Positions 1 to 10,400 of a stretch of DNA of 64,000 bases are shown here, one piece after another. The stretch lies in contig CM076146.1 in assembly GCA_038025085.1 (NCBI GenBank), positions 24,436,501 to 24,500,500 on the forward strand. The letters are read 5' to 3'. Source of the stretch: Tetragonia tetragonoides (Eukaryota > Streptophyta > Magnoliopsida > Caryophyllales > Aizoaceae). How positions within the stretch are numbered: the first letter of the stretch is position 1; the number at the start of each line of letters is the position of its first letter. The notes under the pieces are model-generated. The model had not been told where the DNA came from. It ran no database searches and was given only the letters and a program-made list of their open reading frames with translations. The translations under genes were made by a program, and so were the position numbers.

Positions 1-780
1 TTCATGATCCGAGTGCAACACGAAAGGCTTAGGCCCTAAATAATGGGACCAATGCTCCAAAGCTCTCACAATTGCATAGAACTCTCGATCATATGTAGAA
101 TAATTCAACCGAGCTCCATTCAATTTCTCACTAAAATAGGCAATAGGACGTTTTTCTTGGATTAAAACAGCGCCTATACCTACCCCACTAGCATCACATT
201 CAACTTCAAACAATCTATCAAAATCTGGTAACGCTAGAATAGGTGCTTGACACAACTTCTCTTTGACCTCAACAAAGGCCTTTTGCGCACTTTCACTCCA
301 ATTAAACTCTCCTTTTTTCATTAATTCAGTAATAGGAGCAGTAATGGAACTAAAATTGCGTATAAACCTCCGATAAAATGATGCCAAGCCATGAAAACTA
401 CGTACCTCATGTATATTGGTTGGAGCTGGCCATGAAGCCATAGCTTCTACCTTGGACGGATCAACATGTACACCATCTTTGGACACAATGTAACCAAGGA
501 ATATAACCTTAGGAAGCATGAAATCACACTTCTCTAACTTGCCAAAAAGCTGTTGTTCCTTTAGCTTCTCAAATACGCGCTGTAGATGTACTAGATGTTC
601 CCCGGTCTTGCTGAATATAAGAATATCATCAAGGTAAAGCACAACAAATTTACCAAGGAATGCTCTCAATACCTCGTTCATCAACCTCATGAATGTGCTA
701 GGAGCGTTGCACAAGCCAAAAGGCATTACTAACCACTCATACAAACCATGTCGTGTCTTGAACGCGGTTTTCCATTCAAC
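1..780 (-). mobile_element. Ty3/gypsy retrotransposon pol fragment (reverse transcriptase to RNase H)
   Basis: One open frame on the minus strand, in phase from 780 down to the window edge, with no stop seen. It reads through the RT palm ([20 protein letters not shown]), the catalytic YLDD box at about 630 ([17 protein letters not shown]), the RT connection ([20 protein letters not shown]) and the start of RNase H ([16 protein letters not shown], then [20 protein letters not shown]). This order is diagnostic of Ty3/gypsy pol. The element continues past position 1. At about 780 similarity to gypsy RT stops abruptly just upstream of the EWKTAFKTR motif, so the 5' part (gag, protease, N-terminal RT) is missing and another sequence abuts it. 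It is a truncated element, not a host gene. Confidence 0.93.
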
Positions 781-1398
781 AGCAACAACAACAACGGCGA
801 TCGGAAAACTGGGATGTCCTTGTTGCCGGTGGAGATGAAATCTGATGTGAAATAAGTAACAAAACGGAAATTAACCTTTGATAGTATCACACAAAGGGAT
901 CTTGTTCAAGAATCACTCAAGAACAACTCACGAATCACTCGTAAGGGTTTCAACCTGAATCACTCAGTTTGAGGGGTAAATACTCACGTATTCAATAAAT
1001 AATCATCAAAGCACGAGTTTACAATAGAAAAGCTCTCCCCTATTTATAGACAAAGAAATCTAAAGCTATTCGGAATCCTAATCCTAGTCCGAATAGGAAA
1101 CTAACTACGAAACTGACTACAATTTTAAAACGGACTAACTTACAGCTTTCCTAACACCTAATGGACTTCTAATACTAATAACAATCAGATTATTACTCTC
1201 CTAAACATATTCTAACTAATTAAGGGAATACTAAACGAAATCGAACTAAACAACTGATTACCTAGCGCCCAAGGCTCAAAACCGCTGGAACAGTTTCCTT
1301 GGCGCCCAAGGCTTCTTCTTTTCAGCTTCTAGTCATCTTCTTGCCACTCTAACATAGTTACCTCACACTTTACCTCACGTGGCATTATACTCTTGGCA
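781..1398 (-). other. Repeat-like DNA, possibly an LTR piece, with a minus-strand TATA motif
   Basis: No coding frame of interest. On the minus strand a TATA-like motif (TCTATAAATAGG, about 1038-1049) is followed by GGGAGAGC and CT-rich sequence, an arrangement common in plant LTR promoters. A short motif GCGCCCAAGGC occurs twice (about 1264 and 1303). The segment lies between the truncated gypsy pol and the broken 5' end of the DUF1639 relic, so it probably belongs to the insertion that disrupted both. Assignment to an LTR is inference; no matching second LTR is in the window. Confidence 0.4.
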
Positions 1399-1999
1399 AT
1401 GAGCAGCTCAAGATCAAGCACTAACGTTTCAAGAACTGGGTTCTTGGACGTTCTTGATTCGTCGTCTTCTTGCTTGTCCTTTAACGTACTTGCTCCTGCA
1501 TCAAAATCACCGAGGAGAGAGAAAGTGCCGTGAGCGAAGTTTACACCGACGTTATCGAAGCAAGAAATTGAGGAGGATTTTATGGCCATGATGGGTACAA
1601 GGCCAGCGAGAAGGCCTAAAAAAGGGTCCAAACACGTTCAGAAAACAATTGATGTAAGTGTTCAATTTTTTCAATTTTGTTGATTTTTGATGACGATTGT
1701 GAGAAATTTGAGATCTTTTTAGGGTTTATTTACTGTTGCATTGAGTCTAATAATTTTGGGGTTTTGTTTGCTGTTGCAGGGGTTGTTTCCGGGGTACTGG
1801 TTATCGGAGATTACAGCCGATATGTATAAAGTGAGCGAGAATCCTGAAGGTGGAAAGGTATGATTTTTATTTTTAATTTTGGAAATTGAGGGGTTTTTTT
1901 TTTTTGGTTTGATTTGGTTGTTTGTTGGTGTTTCTTGAAATTTGACTTGGGGTTCTGATTTTGGGTAATTTTGTGTTTTTGTTGTTTTTGCAGAGGTAG
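1399..1999 (+). pseudogene. DUF1639-family protein gene, 3' exons, 5' part lost or damaged
   Basis: Three plus-strand exons rebuild the conserved DUF1639 C-terminus. Exon 1 (to 1653) gives FTPTLSKQEIEEDFMAMMGT followed by RPARRPKKGSKHVQKTID and ends at a GTAAGT donor. Exon 2 (1780-1857) gives GLFPGYWLSEITADMYKVSE then NPEGGK, between TTGCAG and GTATGA. Exon 3 (1994-1999) is just AGG TAG after TTTGCAG, giving a final Arg and stop, as I recall for relatives. Both introns are phase 0. Upstream the same frame is open from an ATG at 1399 but is cut by TGA at 1531, inside the conserved basic stretch before the AKFTPTL segment. 5' of that lies repeat-like DNA. Family members are plant-specific proteins of unknown function, usually a few hundred residues. 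Either this is a truncated pseudogene, or a short protein starts at 1582 (about 51 residues). The minus-strand reading of the same region is a shadow. Confidence 0.75.
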
Positions 2000-3351
2000 T
2001 GTTGATTTGGTGGTGGTTGACTGCTAGGGTGATTTCCAAAGATTGAAGATGGGGTTTTTGGTTTTTGTTTGCTGACAAATGGGTAAATTTTAATACTACT
2101 ATTACTATTAGTACTACTACACTAATTAGGGAGAAGATGATTGTAATGTAGGTGATTGTTTGTTGTTCAACGGGAATTCAAGCGTAAGTGGTGAAATTCC
2201 TGTTACTTTTGCGGTGTAAGTACAGTTTCCATGGATGATAATGTGATATTTGGGGTTGTCATATATAAAAGGTTACATATTTCTTTGAAATGTTATTGAT
2301 TTTGAGATTGAACGAGAAGATTGTGATTTGATTAGATTGATTTGGGCTTGTTGTGCTTTTCTGCAAGTTTCTGTTTTCTTTTTATAGGTAATTTTCTGGA
2401 ATTTCTTATGTGAATGATCGGTTGGTGTTGTAGACTTGTAGTGACATATATGGGGGTAAGGGATTTGGGGACATGAACAGTGCGAAATTGGATGACTTGC
2501 CGCCATATGTGTGCTTGTTGAGCGCCTTAATCTAGGTTTTACCTTTTTGATTCACAGTCAATGAGATCAAAATCCTGGTTGTGGAGTTGGTTATATTTGT
2601 TTCTTTAAGATTCGGGGAAGTGTGAGAATGAAGCATTCATGCTACCCACCCGCAGACCATTACTTGCACTTTTCGGTGACTTAAATAATCTTCCGAGTAG
2701 TATTGATGTTGTATTTGAGCACTAGAACACTTTATAAGCTCAAAGCGATGCTGTCCTGGACATTTGTTTGTCTTGCTTATAGTTTGCTGTGCTCTTCCAA
2801 GTTCTGAATCTGATTGGTGCTGTTTCCTGTACTGATCATAATCGATTGCAACACTCAGAATATGTTGAGGAGATGAATCTGATTGCCGCCATTTCCTGTA
2901 CTGACATGAGTCCAGCCACTAATCTTAGGTTTTAGACATTTCATAAATGTTGCATTCAATTTAGAAATGTGAATTGTTTTCTCATGGTGTATGCTCAGTT
3001 CTGTCCTGGCATGAAAATCTGCTGCTGTTCCTGTTCTTTAGCAACAGCTTACTGCTTCTCCTGTCCACGAATTGTCTAGGTTGAAGACCATTCATGTCAA
3101 CCATCAATAAGCCTTTGAGCTTTGGGTGTTGAGTATTGTCCTAAATGTTAAACAGACTCTGAAATATTGACTATAACATAAGCTGATAATCTTTGAGCTA
3201 AAATGAGAAAGGGGACTTCATGGGCTGATGTAGACTCCAGAAATGTGCTAATCTGAATCTGCATTTCTTTCCTAGATAGTATCCCTGGCTAATCTGACTA
3301 AATTTCGAGTCTTTCTTCTCGGCTATATATATGATTCTTCATATACCTTCG
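2000..3351. other. 3' flank of the DUF1639 relic, no gene seen
   Basis: Probably 3' UTR and intergenic DNA. The only structure noted is a short imperfect direct repeat, GAATCTGATT...TTTCCTGTACTGA, at about 2804-2835 and 2875-2904. Open frames on the minus strand here are low-complexity shadows. Confidence 0.5.
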
Positions 3352-3415
3352 GTGTGTTCTTTTCCACTTACTCCGTAATTGGTTCACTTCAGTTCAGTGA
3401 AAACGGATACACTCT
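3352..3415. mobile_element. Small MITE-like inverted repeat, 'GTGTGTTCTTTT' family
   Basis: It starts GGTGTGTTCTTTTCCACTTA and ends with the approximate inverse (CAGTGAAAACGGATACACTC). The core is a few CAGTTCAGT-like units. It is a short, decayed member of the family also seen at 4039-4328, 4495-4581 and 26332-26995. No TSD is recognisable. Confidence 0.5.
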
Positions 3416-3610
3416 TAGACGATCTATGTTTTGAAGCCAGGATTTCTCCTACGCCACCGCCCATTGATCGAGTGTTTGAATGAATCTGAAGCTTTTTATG
3501 GAATCCAGAAAAGAAATGCATGTTTTTTTTTCCATTTTTCTCCTATTGCAACATTTTTGAGCTCAAAAGTTAGGTTTGGGCATTTAAGTTCCTGTGGCTG
3601 TGGCAGAGAT

Positions 3611-3613
<3 letters not shown>

Positions 3614-3670
<57 letters not shown>
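3614..3670. repeat. (AT)n microsatellite
   Basis: About 28 uninterrupted AT dinucleotides, followed by a short GT-rich stretch. The open frame that crosses it is an artefact of the repeat. Confidence 0.97.
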
Positions 3671-3673
<3 letters not shown>

Positions 3674-4038
3674 TGTTTGTGTGTTGTGCGAAGTCATAGT
3701 TCCCTTCTGTGGTCTTCAGAAAGGATTTTGAAATAGTCATAAGCGGTAAGCCTCCTTTCACGCGGACTTAGGGAGTTTGACGCACATATAAATAGTAGTA
3801 CTCGTGATCTATACATTTTGCCCCATGTGCTTTTTGAAATATTTTTGACCGTTACAGTTATTTTTGCTAGGTACTTGGGTACTTTTGGCCTTTATAACAT
3901 TTGGACCTTTTCTGAGATTTTCTTTTTCTAACTCTAACTAGATCTATTAATCATTCGTGCTCTAGTAGGACCATGACCCTCAACAAGTGAATTTTTTTCT
4001 CGCCTTTGTTGGGTCTATGAAAAATGGGAATTTTCCAG

Positions 4039-4328
4039 GGTGTGTTCTTTTCCATTTATTAGACCTTATTCAATCAGTGAAAATCAGTGGCTAGACCTTA
4101 TTGAATCAGTGAGAATTAGTGGCAGGACCTTATTCAATCAGTGGAAATCAGAGGGTAGGACCCACATTCCTACTCACAGAATCAGTGACATGACCTTATT
4201 GAATCAGTGAGAATCAGTGGAAGGACCTTATTGAATCAGTGGAAGGATCTTACTCAATCAGTAGGAATCAGGGGCAGGACTTTACTCAAACAGTGAGAAT
4301 CAGTGGAAATAAGTGAAAAAGAACGCAC
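4039..4328. mobile_element. MITE with GTGTGTTCTTTT ends and internal AATCAGTG minisatellite
   Basis: The left end GGTGTGTTCTTTTCCATTTA and the right end AAGTGAAAAAGAACGCAC are imperfect inverted repeats. Between them a degenerate unit of roughly 20-36 bp is repeated about eight times; its core is ACCTTATTCAATCAGTG followed by GAAATCAGTGG. The same ends and the same internal unit occur at 26332-26995. No coding capacity. No clear TSD. Confidence 0.7.
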
Positions 4329-4494
4329 ATTAAGTAGTTACATCACTCAGATGGGTGGACAATTTTCTCTAATTTTGACCAAAGGGTACCTCTTAATGCA
4401 CAACCTTAAGTACGTAATAAAAAATGTATTATTAGTTGTACTCCCTGAGACATGAGATCTATGAAAATAAGTTTTTGGGATAGCATGTGTTTTT

Positions 4495-4581
4495 TTCCAC
4501 TTAATCACTACTAATAAGTTTAGTTTAGTTTAATTTAGTAGAATTCAGTTCAATTTAGTTCAGTGAAGAAGAAAACACTCA
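4495..4581. mobile_element. Short MITE-like element with AGTTTAGTT core
   Basis: Ends ATGTGTTTTTTTCCACTTA and AGTGAAGAAGAAAACACTCAT are imperfect inverted repeats. The core consists of TTTAGTTTAGTTTAATTTAG and TTCAGTTCAATTTAGTTCAG runs. Same architecture as 4039-4328 with a different internal repeat. Confidence 0.5.
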
Positions 4582-4876
4582 TAGAGCCATATTACTCCCT
4601 TTGTAATTAGTTGTATGTGGTGGCTAGATCTTAAAATTAAGAATTTGACTAATGTTGATCAAAAACATTTGTGAATAGAGGGGTACATCTCAAAGTTTTA
4701 GGTCTCGTTATATGTGGGTATTCTACTGAGATCCACAATGGATATTGGGTGGTTGTAAATTAATATTGTGTAGATGTTACTGTTTCTCTAGGATTCAAGA
4801 ACCATGGTAAATTTTGGATCATTCCAGTACTCCACCAGTTACATTGAGATTTTGGGTAACAGTAATTGCATTTTAA

Positions 4877-5029
4877 GGCCCTGTTCTTTTCGTCGTTTCC
4901 ATGCTGCATTCCGTTCCGTTCCGTTTCGCATTCTCTACTTCATTTTGTCTCACATTTTTTTTGAATTATCCGCCCCGCGCCGTTCCGTTCCTCACCGTCC
5001 CGCATCATTCGGTTAAAGAGAACATGGCC
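4877..5029. mobile_element. Tourist-like MITE, CCGTTCCGTT core
   Basis: 153 bp. The left end GGCCCTGTTCTTTTCG and the right end AAAGAGAACATGGCC are terminal inverted repeats, flanked by a direct TAA on each side (4874-4876 and 5030-5032). A 3-bp TWA target duplication is characteristic of the PIF/Harbinger (Tourist) group. The core is rich in CCGTTCCGTTTCG units and shares a CTACTTCATTTTRTCTCACA stretch with the copy at 50125-50357. Confidence 0.8.
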
Positions 5030-5688
5030 TAAACTAGAGTTCAAATAGTACTTGTAGTAGTTGAAAAAATTCCTAGGATCACATTCACATCTGCTCATCA
5101 TCACAACCCCATATGCTCAGCGTCAAGGACGGTTTGGTAAAAAACTCTTGGTCATTCAGAACAGAAGTAGGCCAACGATTCATTCGCATGGCCATCAAAT
5201 ACGCTGTTGGTTGATGAACTTGTCCCAGTGTCAAGGACCTCATAGCTCTCACTGCTGGAGCTGAGTAGCTGACCAACAATAATGTCAAATATCAAAAGGA
5301 CATTAATTACCCCGTTGTTTTTTTCTATGGCCTCTTTCTATTCCATATTCTCCAAAAAGTTATCGATAAGAATGGTGGTCTAGAGATTCCAATCTTACTC
5401 CCAAGTGATCTGGTAAGACAATATCATGAGTCCGAATCCTCATTTCCTCCATGCCTTATTTCTGCTGACTTCTAAGAACTATACTAGCCCCCTTGTTGGT
5501 GCTACTTTGACGGGGCCAGTGCTTGTGCTGGTTGTTCAGTTAGTCTGATTTGTTCGTTATTGAACACGAGACTCTGAACATGATATAGCGGGGAGTCTCT
5601 CCGTTCGTCATTCACTTGCACCCTTTTTTTTGACGAGCAAAAAAAAATCTCCAATAAGTCTAATACAGTATATGAGTATAGGATCATC

Positions 5689-5885
5689 TTACGGTAAGAA
5701 AAGGTGACTTTTATGAAAAATAAGGGTAACTTTTTCCGTTCAAGTCAGCCTTCACTCCCATAAAAATTACCCCTTCTTACGATAGAAAGAGGTGACTTTT
5801 ATGAAAAATAAGGGTAACTTTTTCCGTTCAAATTACCCTTTGTTTTCCATAAAACCCCAATTTTCATAATGTAAGATGGGCTCAT
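5689..5885. repeat. 88-bp tandem duplication in a probable MITE
   Basis: A unit containing GGTGACTTTTATGAAAAATA then AGGGTAACTTTTTCCGTTCA occurs twice, starting at about 5689 and 5777. The outer edges GATCATCTTACGGTAAG and ATGTAAGATGGGCTC are roughly inverted, so the pair may lie inside a small foldback element. Confidence 0.6.
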
Positions 5886-6128
5886 ATAAATTTTTGTACA
5901 TCGGTCTCAGTAATATTTTGTTTAAGGGATGCAAACGTGTGCTTTATTTGTCAATGAAAAATTGAAAATGTTTTCAGAATCTCCTTGATCGAGGGGAACT
6001 ATCAAATACTAAACCAAGGTCTTGTTTGGTTGGATGTAAGATAGCATGGGAAGTTCAAGTTTCATGTAAATTGTTTAAAGTTTATTTTTTGGTTCATCAA
6101 CTTCCTTGGAAGTGGAACTTCCCTATGT

Positions 6129-6162
<34 letters not shown>

Positions 6163-6211
6163 GTGAAATGGAAGGCGTTAAGGAACGCCCAACAAGAAAA
6201 AAACAAAGAGA

Positions 6212-9200
6212 CTAAACTAAAATCATCCTAGGCCTCGAGACTCCAATAAGGTCTTCAAAGAGGACATTAGACATACTAGGGATAAGGGCCTCAAATTCCT
6301 TGTAAGACTCAGGGATAGCGAGGCTGTGATTTGCGAGCCAGACCGCAACGGAGTTAGCTTCTCTATACACATGAGTGATCTTGATCTCCCCAGGTGTTTG
6401 GTGGATTAGATCCTTGCATTGCTCCAAGATGAAGTAGTAGGGGTTGAAGTTTGACGTGGGGGCTTTGAGTAGGTCGTGAGCTAGCTGTGAGTCAGTCTCT
6501 ACTTCCAACTTCAAATACTTCAAGCATGCTGCCATACGCAGTCCGTGTAAAATAGTCATGAGCTCCGCCATTAAAGACGAGCCAACCCCCAGCTTAGCTG
6601 TGAATGCACGAAGGAATGCACCATTTTCAGCTCTGAAAATTCCACCTCCCCCTATTAGACCCGGGTTACCTTTTGCAGCGCCATCGGTGTTAAGCTTAAC
6701 CCATCCCATAGGTGGGGTATTCCAGCGAATAAACGCTTCATTCCTTTCTCGCTTTGCTCCACAAAGCGCATGTGCTCTCTTGTTGTCAGCTTCTAAGTAC
6801 TCAAGGCCTCGTGCTCCGACAAAGGCACTTCGATTCATAGGGATGTCGTGGGGATCACCAAGGACTTGTGCGTTTCTCCAACACCAAATCCACCAAAGGC
6901 AGGTTGCGAAAATAGTCGACCACTCTTCATTATTCTCTATATTATCAAAGACCCAGTCCGTAAGCGAAGAGCTGTAGAAGTTGGGCTTGAGATTGGAGGG
7001 CAAGAGTTCGTCCCAAACCTCTCTCGCTTTTTGGCATTCACGCAGTATGTGAAGCCCAGTTTCTTCAAAGTGGCCACAAATCCCACAAGACGCATCATTG
7101 GCTATATGACGCCTCACTCGATTTGAGTTTGACAAGAAAATGTCATGCAAGGTTAGCTAAAGGAAATTTCGGACCCGCTGGGATGCCGTCACCCACCACA
7201 CCCATTTCCATCTCGTGTGTATGGGTAGATTTTCCTCCACTCGAATAATTTCTAGAGCTGACTTGATTGAGAAGTTTCCAGAGTGCGTCCCTTTCCATGA
7301 GAGTCGGTCATGCGCATTAGCGCCATTAGTCACGTTGTGGGCAACGATAAGGTTAAGAATATTATGTGGGAGTTTGTGTGAGAACTCATCCCATTTCCAT
7401 CGTCCCCGTCCCAATAATCTGCCACAGTTTTGCTCATCTCCTCATCACTCAAAGGTTGAGTGACTTCATGCTCTAGTGGTCGGTTAGTAGCCCAACTATG
7501 GAGCCAGAAGAAAGTCTGATGTCCTTCTCCGATAACCATACGCACTCCTGATCGTAGCGTAGGTGACGCTTCAACCATTCCTTTCCATGTGTTTGACATG
7601 TTGTTTTGTGAGCGAAACATGTCCATATCGCAAAGTCCAGAGCAGTACTTGCTTCGGATCACCCTCGACCATAAGCTCTCGGGTTCAGTCATGGTGCGCC
7701 ACCCTAATTTTGATAAGAAGGCCGTATTCGTCTGCCTCATTGACCGAAGCCCTAGGCCACCCGAGGTTTTAGGTTGGGTTAGGGTTCCCCAATTGACAAG
7801 ATGTATTCGTTTCTTTTCCTCATTGCTGCCCCATATAAAGGATCGAGTCTTTTTGTCAATCTCATCGCAAACTGACCTAGGCAGCAGGCCCGTTTGCATT
7901 GAGTAGAAAGGAATGTTGGATATGGCCGATTGGGCCAATGTGATGCGGCCTGCTAGTGATAGGTATCTACTCTTCCATGCTGCAAGGCGTGAATTAACAC
8001 GGGCCAAGACATGTTGGTAGGTTGCGCGGGTCACTCGACCTTTTGAAGTTGGCACGCCTAGGTAAATACCCAGGTCATCCGTAATTTGCATCCCCACCGA
8101 GGCCCCAATCACCTCAGCCAGGTCGTTGGAGACGCCCTTTGAGAAGCAAACGCTTGATTTACCAAAGTTGACCCTTTCACCTGGAGCGTCACAAAATTTT
8201 TGCAGGCAACACTTGATCACGTCCATTTGTGCCATTGAAGCTTCCCCAAACAAAACAAGATCGTCGGCGAAGAAAAGATGGGATATGTCTGGACCATCCG
8301 TGCTAGCTCGAACCGTCTTCCAAGCACCCATCCCAACTGCCTCATTAATGAGGTGAGTCAAGCGCTCCATACAAAGAACAAAGATATACGGAGAGAGTGG
8401 GTCCCCTTGATGGACTCCTCTACTTGGGGTGAGTTCCTCCATCATGGATCCATTCCAAAGGAATTTCATTCTAGCCGATGATATGCAGCCCATGATGACT
8501 TCGATAAGAGAGATAGGAATTCCAAGTTCAAGAAGTGTATCCCTCACAAACGACCAATGAATGCGGTCATAGGCTTTTTCTAAGTCAATTTTCACCACCA
8601 TCATTCCAGGTTTTCTAGTAGTTCTCCTCATCGTGTGAAGCAATTCTTGAACTATAACAATATTGTCTGTTATTTGACGGTCAGGAACAAAGCTTGATTG
8701 TGTAGGTTCAATAACCTTTGGTAGGATGGTTTTTAAACGATTCACAATCGCCTTAGTGATAAGCTTGAATGTCAAGTTACACAGCGAAATAGGCCTCAAG
8801 TGATTGGCTTTTTCCGGGTTCTCTATTTTTGGGATGAGAACGAGTAGCGTGTCATTGAGAGCTTCCGGGGATGAAACTCCATTGAGTATTTCCAACACTA
8901 AATCACATACCTCCCCTCTCACTGTTTCCCAATTGTTTTGGTAGAAGAGTGCATGGAAACCATCGGGCCCAGGCGCTTTGAAAGGCCTCATAGCGTCAAG
9001 GGCGTCTTTAACTTCAATTGAGCAGAACCTTATTGCAAGGAGACTATAATCATTAGAGGAGATTGTCGGGAAGCGACCACGGGGCAAGTCAAACGGACCT
9101 TGGTGAGGGTTATCATCTGTGTAAAGATTCTTGAAAAAACAAGTAACCATGGTTTGAAGCTCTTTTGAATCTGTAACCCACGAGCCATCAGCCACCTGTA

Positions 9201-10326
9201 GGGTTTCGATTCGATTTCTTTTTCGTCTAATAATTGTGCTGGCATGAAAGAACTTCGAGTTGCGGTCGCCCTCTAGTAGTTTCTCCTGCCTTGATTTTTG
9301 GAACCAAAAGATGTTAATTTGTTCCAAGACCTCATCAAGCTGCTTTCAGACATCTTGTTCAAGCCGTAAGAGGCCTGATGTAGTGTAGTTTGCTAGCCGT
9401 AATTGGACTCCTCCAAGTCGTGCCCAAAGTCTATTTTTCCGATGGAAGAGGTTTCCAAACACATCTTTGTTCCACTCCTTGAGGTGCTTTGTGATTACAT
9501 CAAGAGCTTGAGGGAGGGGGGCTCCTTTGAGCCATTTAGTTTCCAGGAAAGGTTTGAATTCATCATGTAGTAGCCAGGCTGCCTGAAAGCGAAAGGGTCG
9601 GTCACTCGAGTTGATTGGAGTGAACCCATTCGTTCCTATGAGGAGCGGGCAGTGGTCCGACCGATTTGCTATGAGGTGTTTTAATGCAGCTTCGTGGAAC
9701 TTCTCGCGCCACTCGACATTGCAGAGCCCACGATCAAGTCGTGCACTCGTTCGGGTGGCTAGCGTATTACCTCGGTTCCAAGTGAATTGTGGTCCGACAT
9801 AACCTAGATCGATGAGTTGTGTGTTCTCAATTCCTTGATCAAAGCGACGACATCGTCTCTCCATACCAGCTGAGTTTCCAGTTCGCTCATCCAGTGAATG
9901 GGTGTCATTGAAATCGGCAGCTAGGAGCCATGGTGATGAGTTGGTAAGGGAAAAGTTGCTGAGTTGGGACCAAAGTGCCTCCCGAACTTGGGTGTTCGGG
10001 CTGCCATAGATGGCTGAAAAAATCCAAGGTTGTACTCCTTGTCCGCTTATCTCAGCTGTGATATGTTGGTGATGAGAGATTAAGGGTGTGACAGTTATCT
10101 CATCGGGTTTCCATAGTAGCCAAATGCCTCTTCTAAAACCCTGAGCTTCAACGCGAAAGCGCCCATCATAGCCAATTTGATCACAAACACAGTCCTCTTG
10201 TGAGCCACTTAATCATGTTTACACTAGCGCAATGAGAACCGGCTTGTGGAGTGATATAAGTTCTCTAAGGGTATTTAAAAACTCTTTACTTCCAGCCCCT
10301 CTAATATTCCAAGTCAATAAATTCAT
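6212..10326 (-). pseudogene. LINE ORF2: endonuclease, reverse transcriptase, RNase H; interrupted
   Basis: Starts at MNLLTWNIRGAGSKEF (10326). Domains in order: APE-type endonuclease (WNIRGAG; LLAADFNDTHS; RSDHCPLL near 9650), reverse transcriptase (7330-9327, with the PGPDGFHALFYQ region, KIDLEKAYDRIHW and the catalytic HLFFADDLVLFG), zf-RVT (about 7000-7200, CGICGHFEETGLHILRECQK) and RVT_3-type RNase H (LNTDGAAKGNPG, MAELMTILHGL, VETDSQLAHDLL). Damage: stops near 10220 replace the expected endonuclease ...LVET glutamate, a TGA sits at 9346, a frameshift at about 7405, and a TAG at 7157 in place of an expected Trp. In RNase H the usual ...NxxADWLAN reads NSVAVWLAN, so the last conserved Asp is Val. 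The fossil is complete in length but not functional. Confidence 0.93.
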
Positions 10327-10400
10327 GGAAAAATAATTATGGGAGAATCGGTCATAATTGGGCGCAGCTCCGATAGAGAGGGTGTGGTGTAGCCAGCAGG

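Noticed and set aside
1329..1631. Minus-strand frame of 100 residues
   Set aside because: Shadow of the plus-strand DUF1639 exon, which has a recognisable protein, splice sites and stop.
3431..3736. Plus-strand frame of 101 residues with an Ile-Tyr run
   Set aside because: Created by the (AT)n microsatellite; no family features on either side.
4039..4328. CRISPR-like or satellite array
   Set aside because: Units are degenerate, there are no spacers of constant length, and inverted ends make it a MITE; CRISPR arrays do not occur in plant nuclear DNA.
6558..8481. Several plus-strand frames of 60-140 residues
   Set aside because: All lie opposite the LINE ORF2 coding strand and show no domains.
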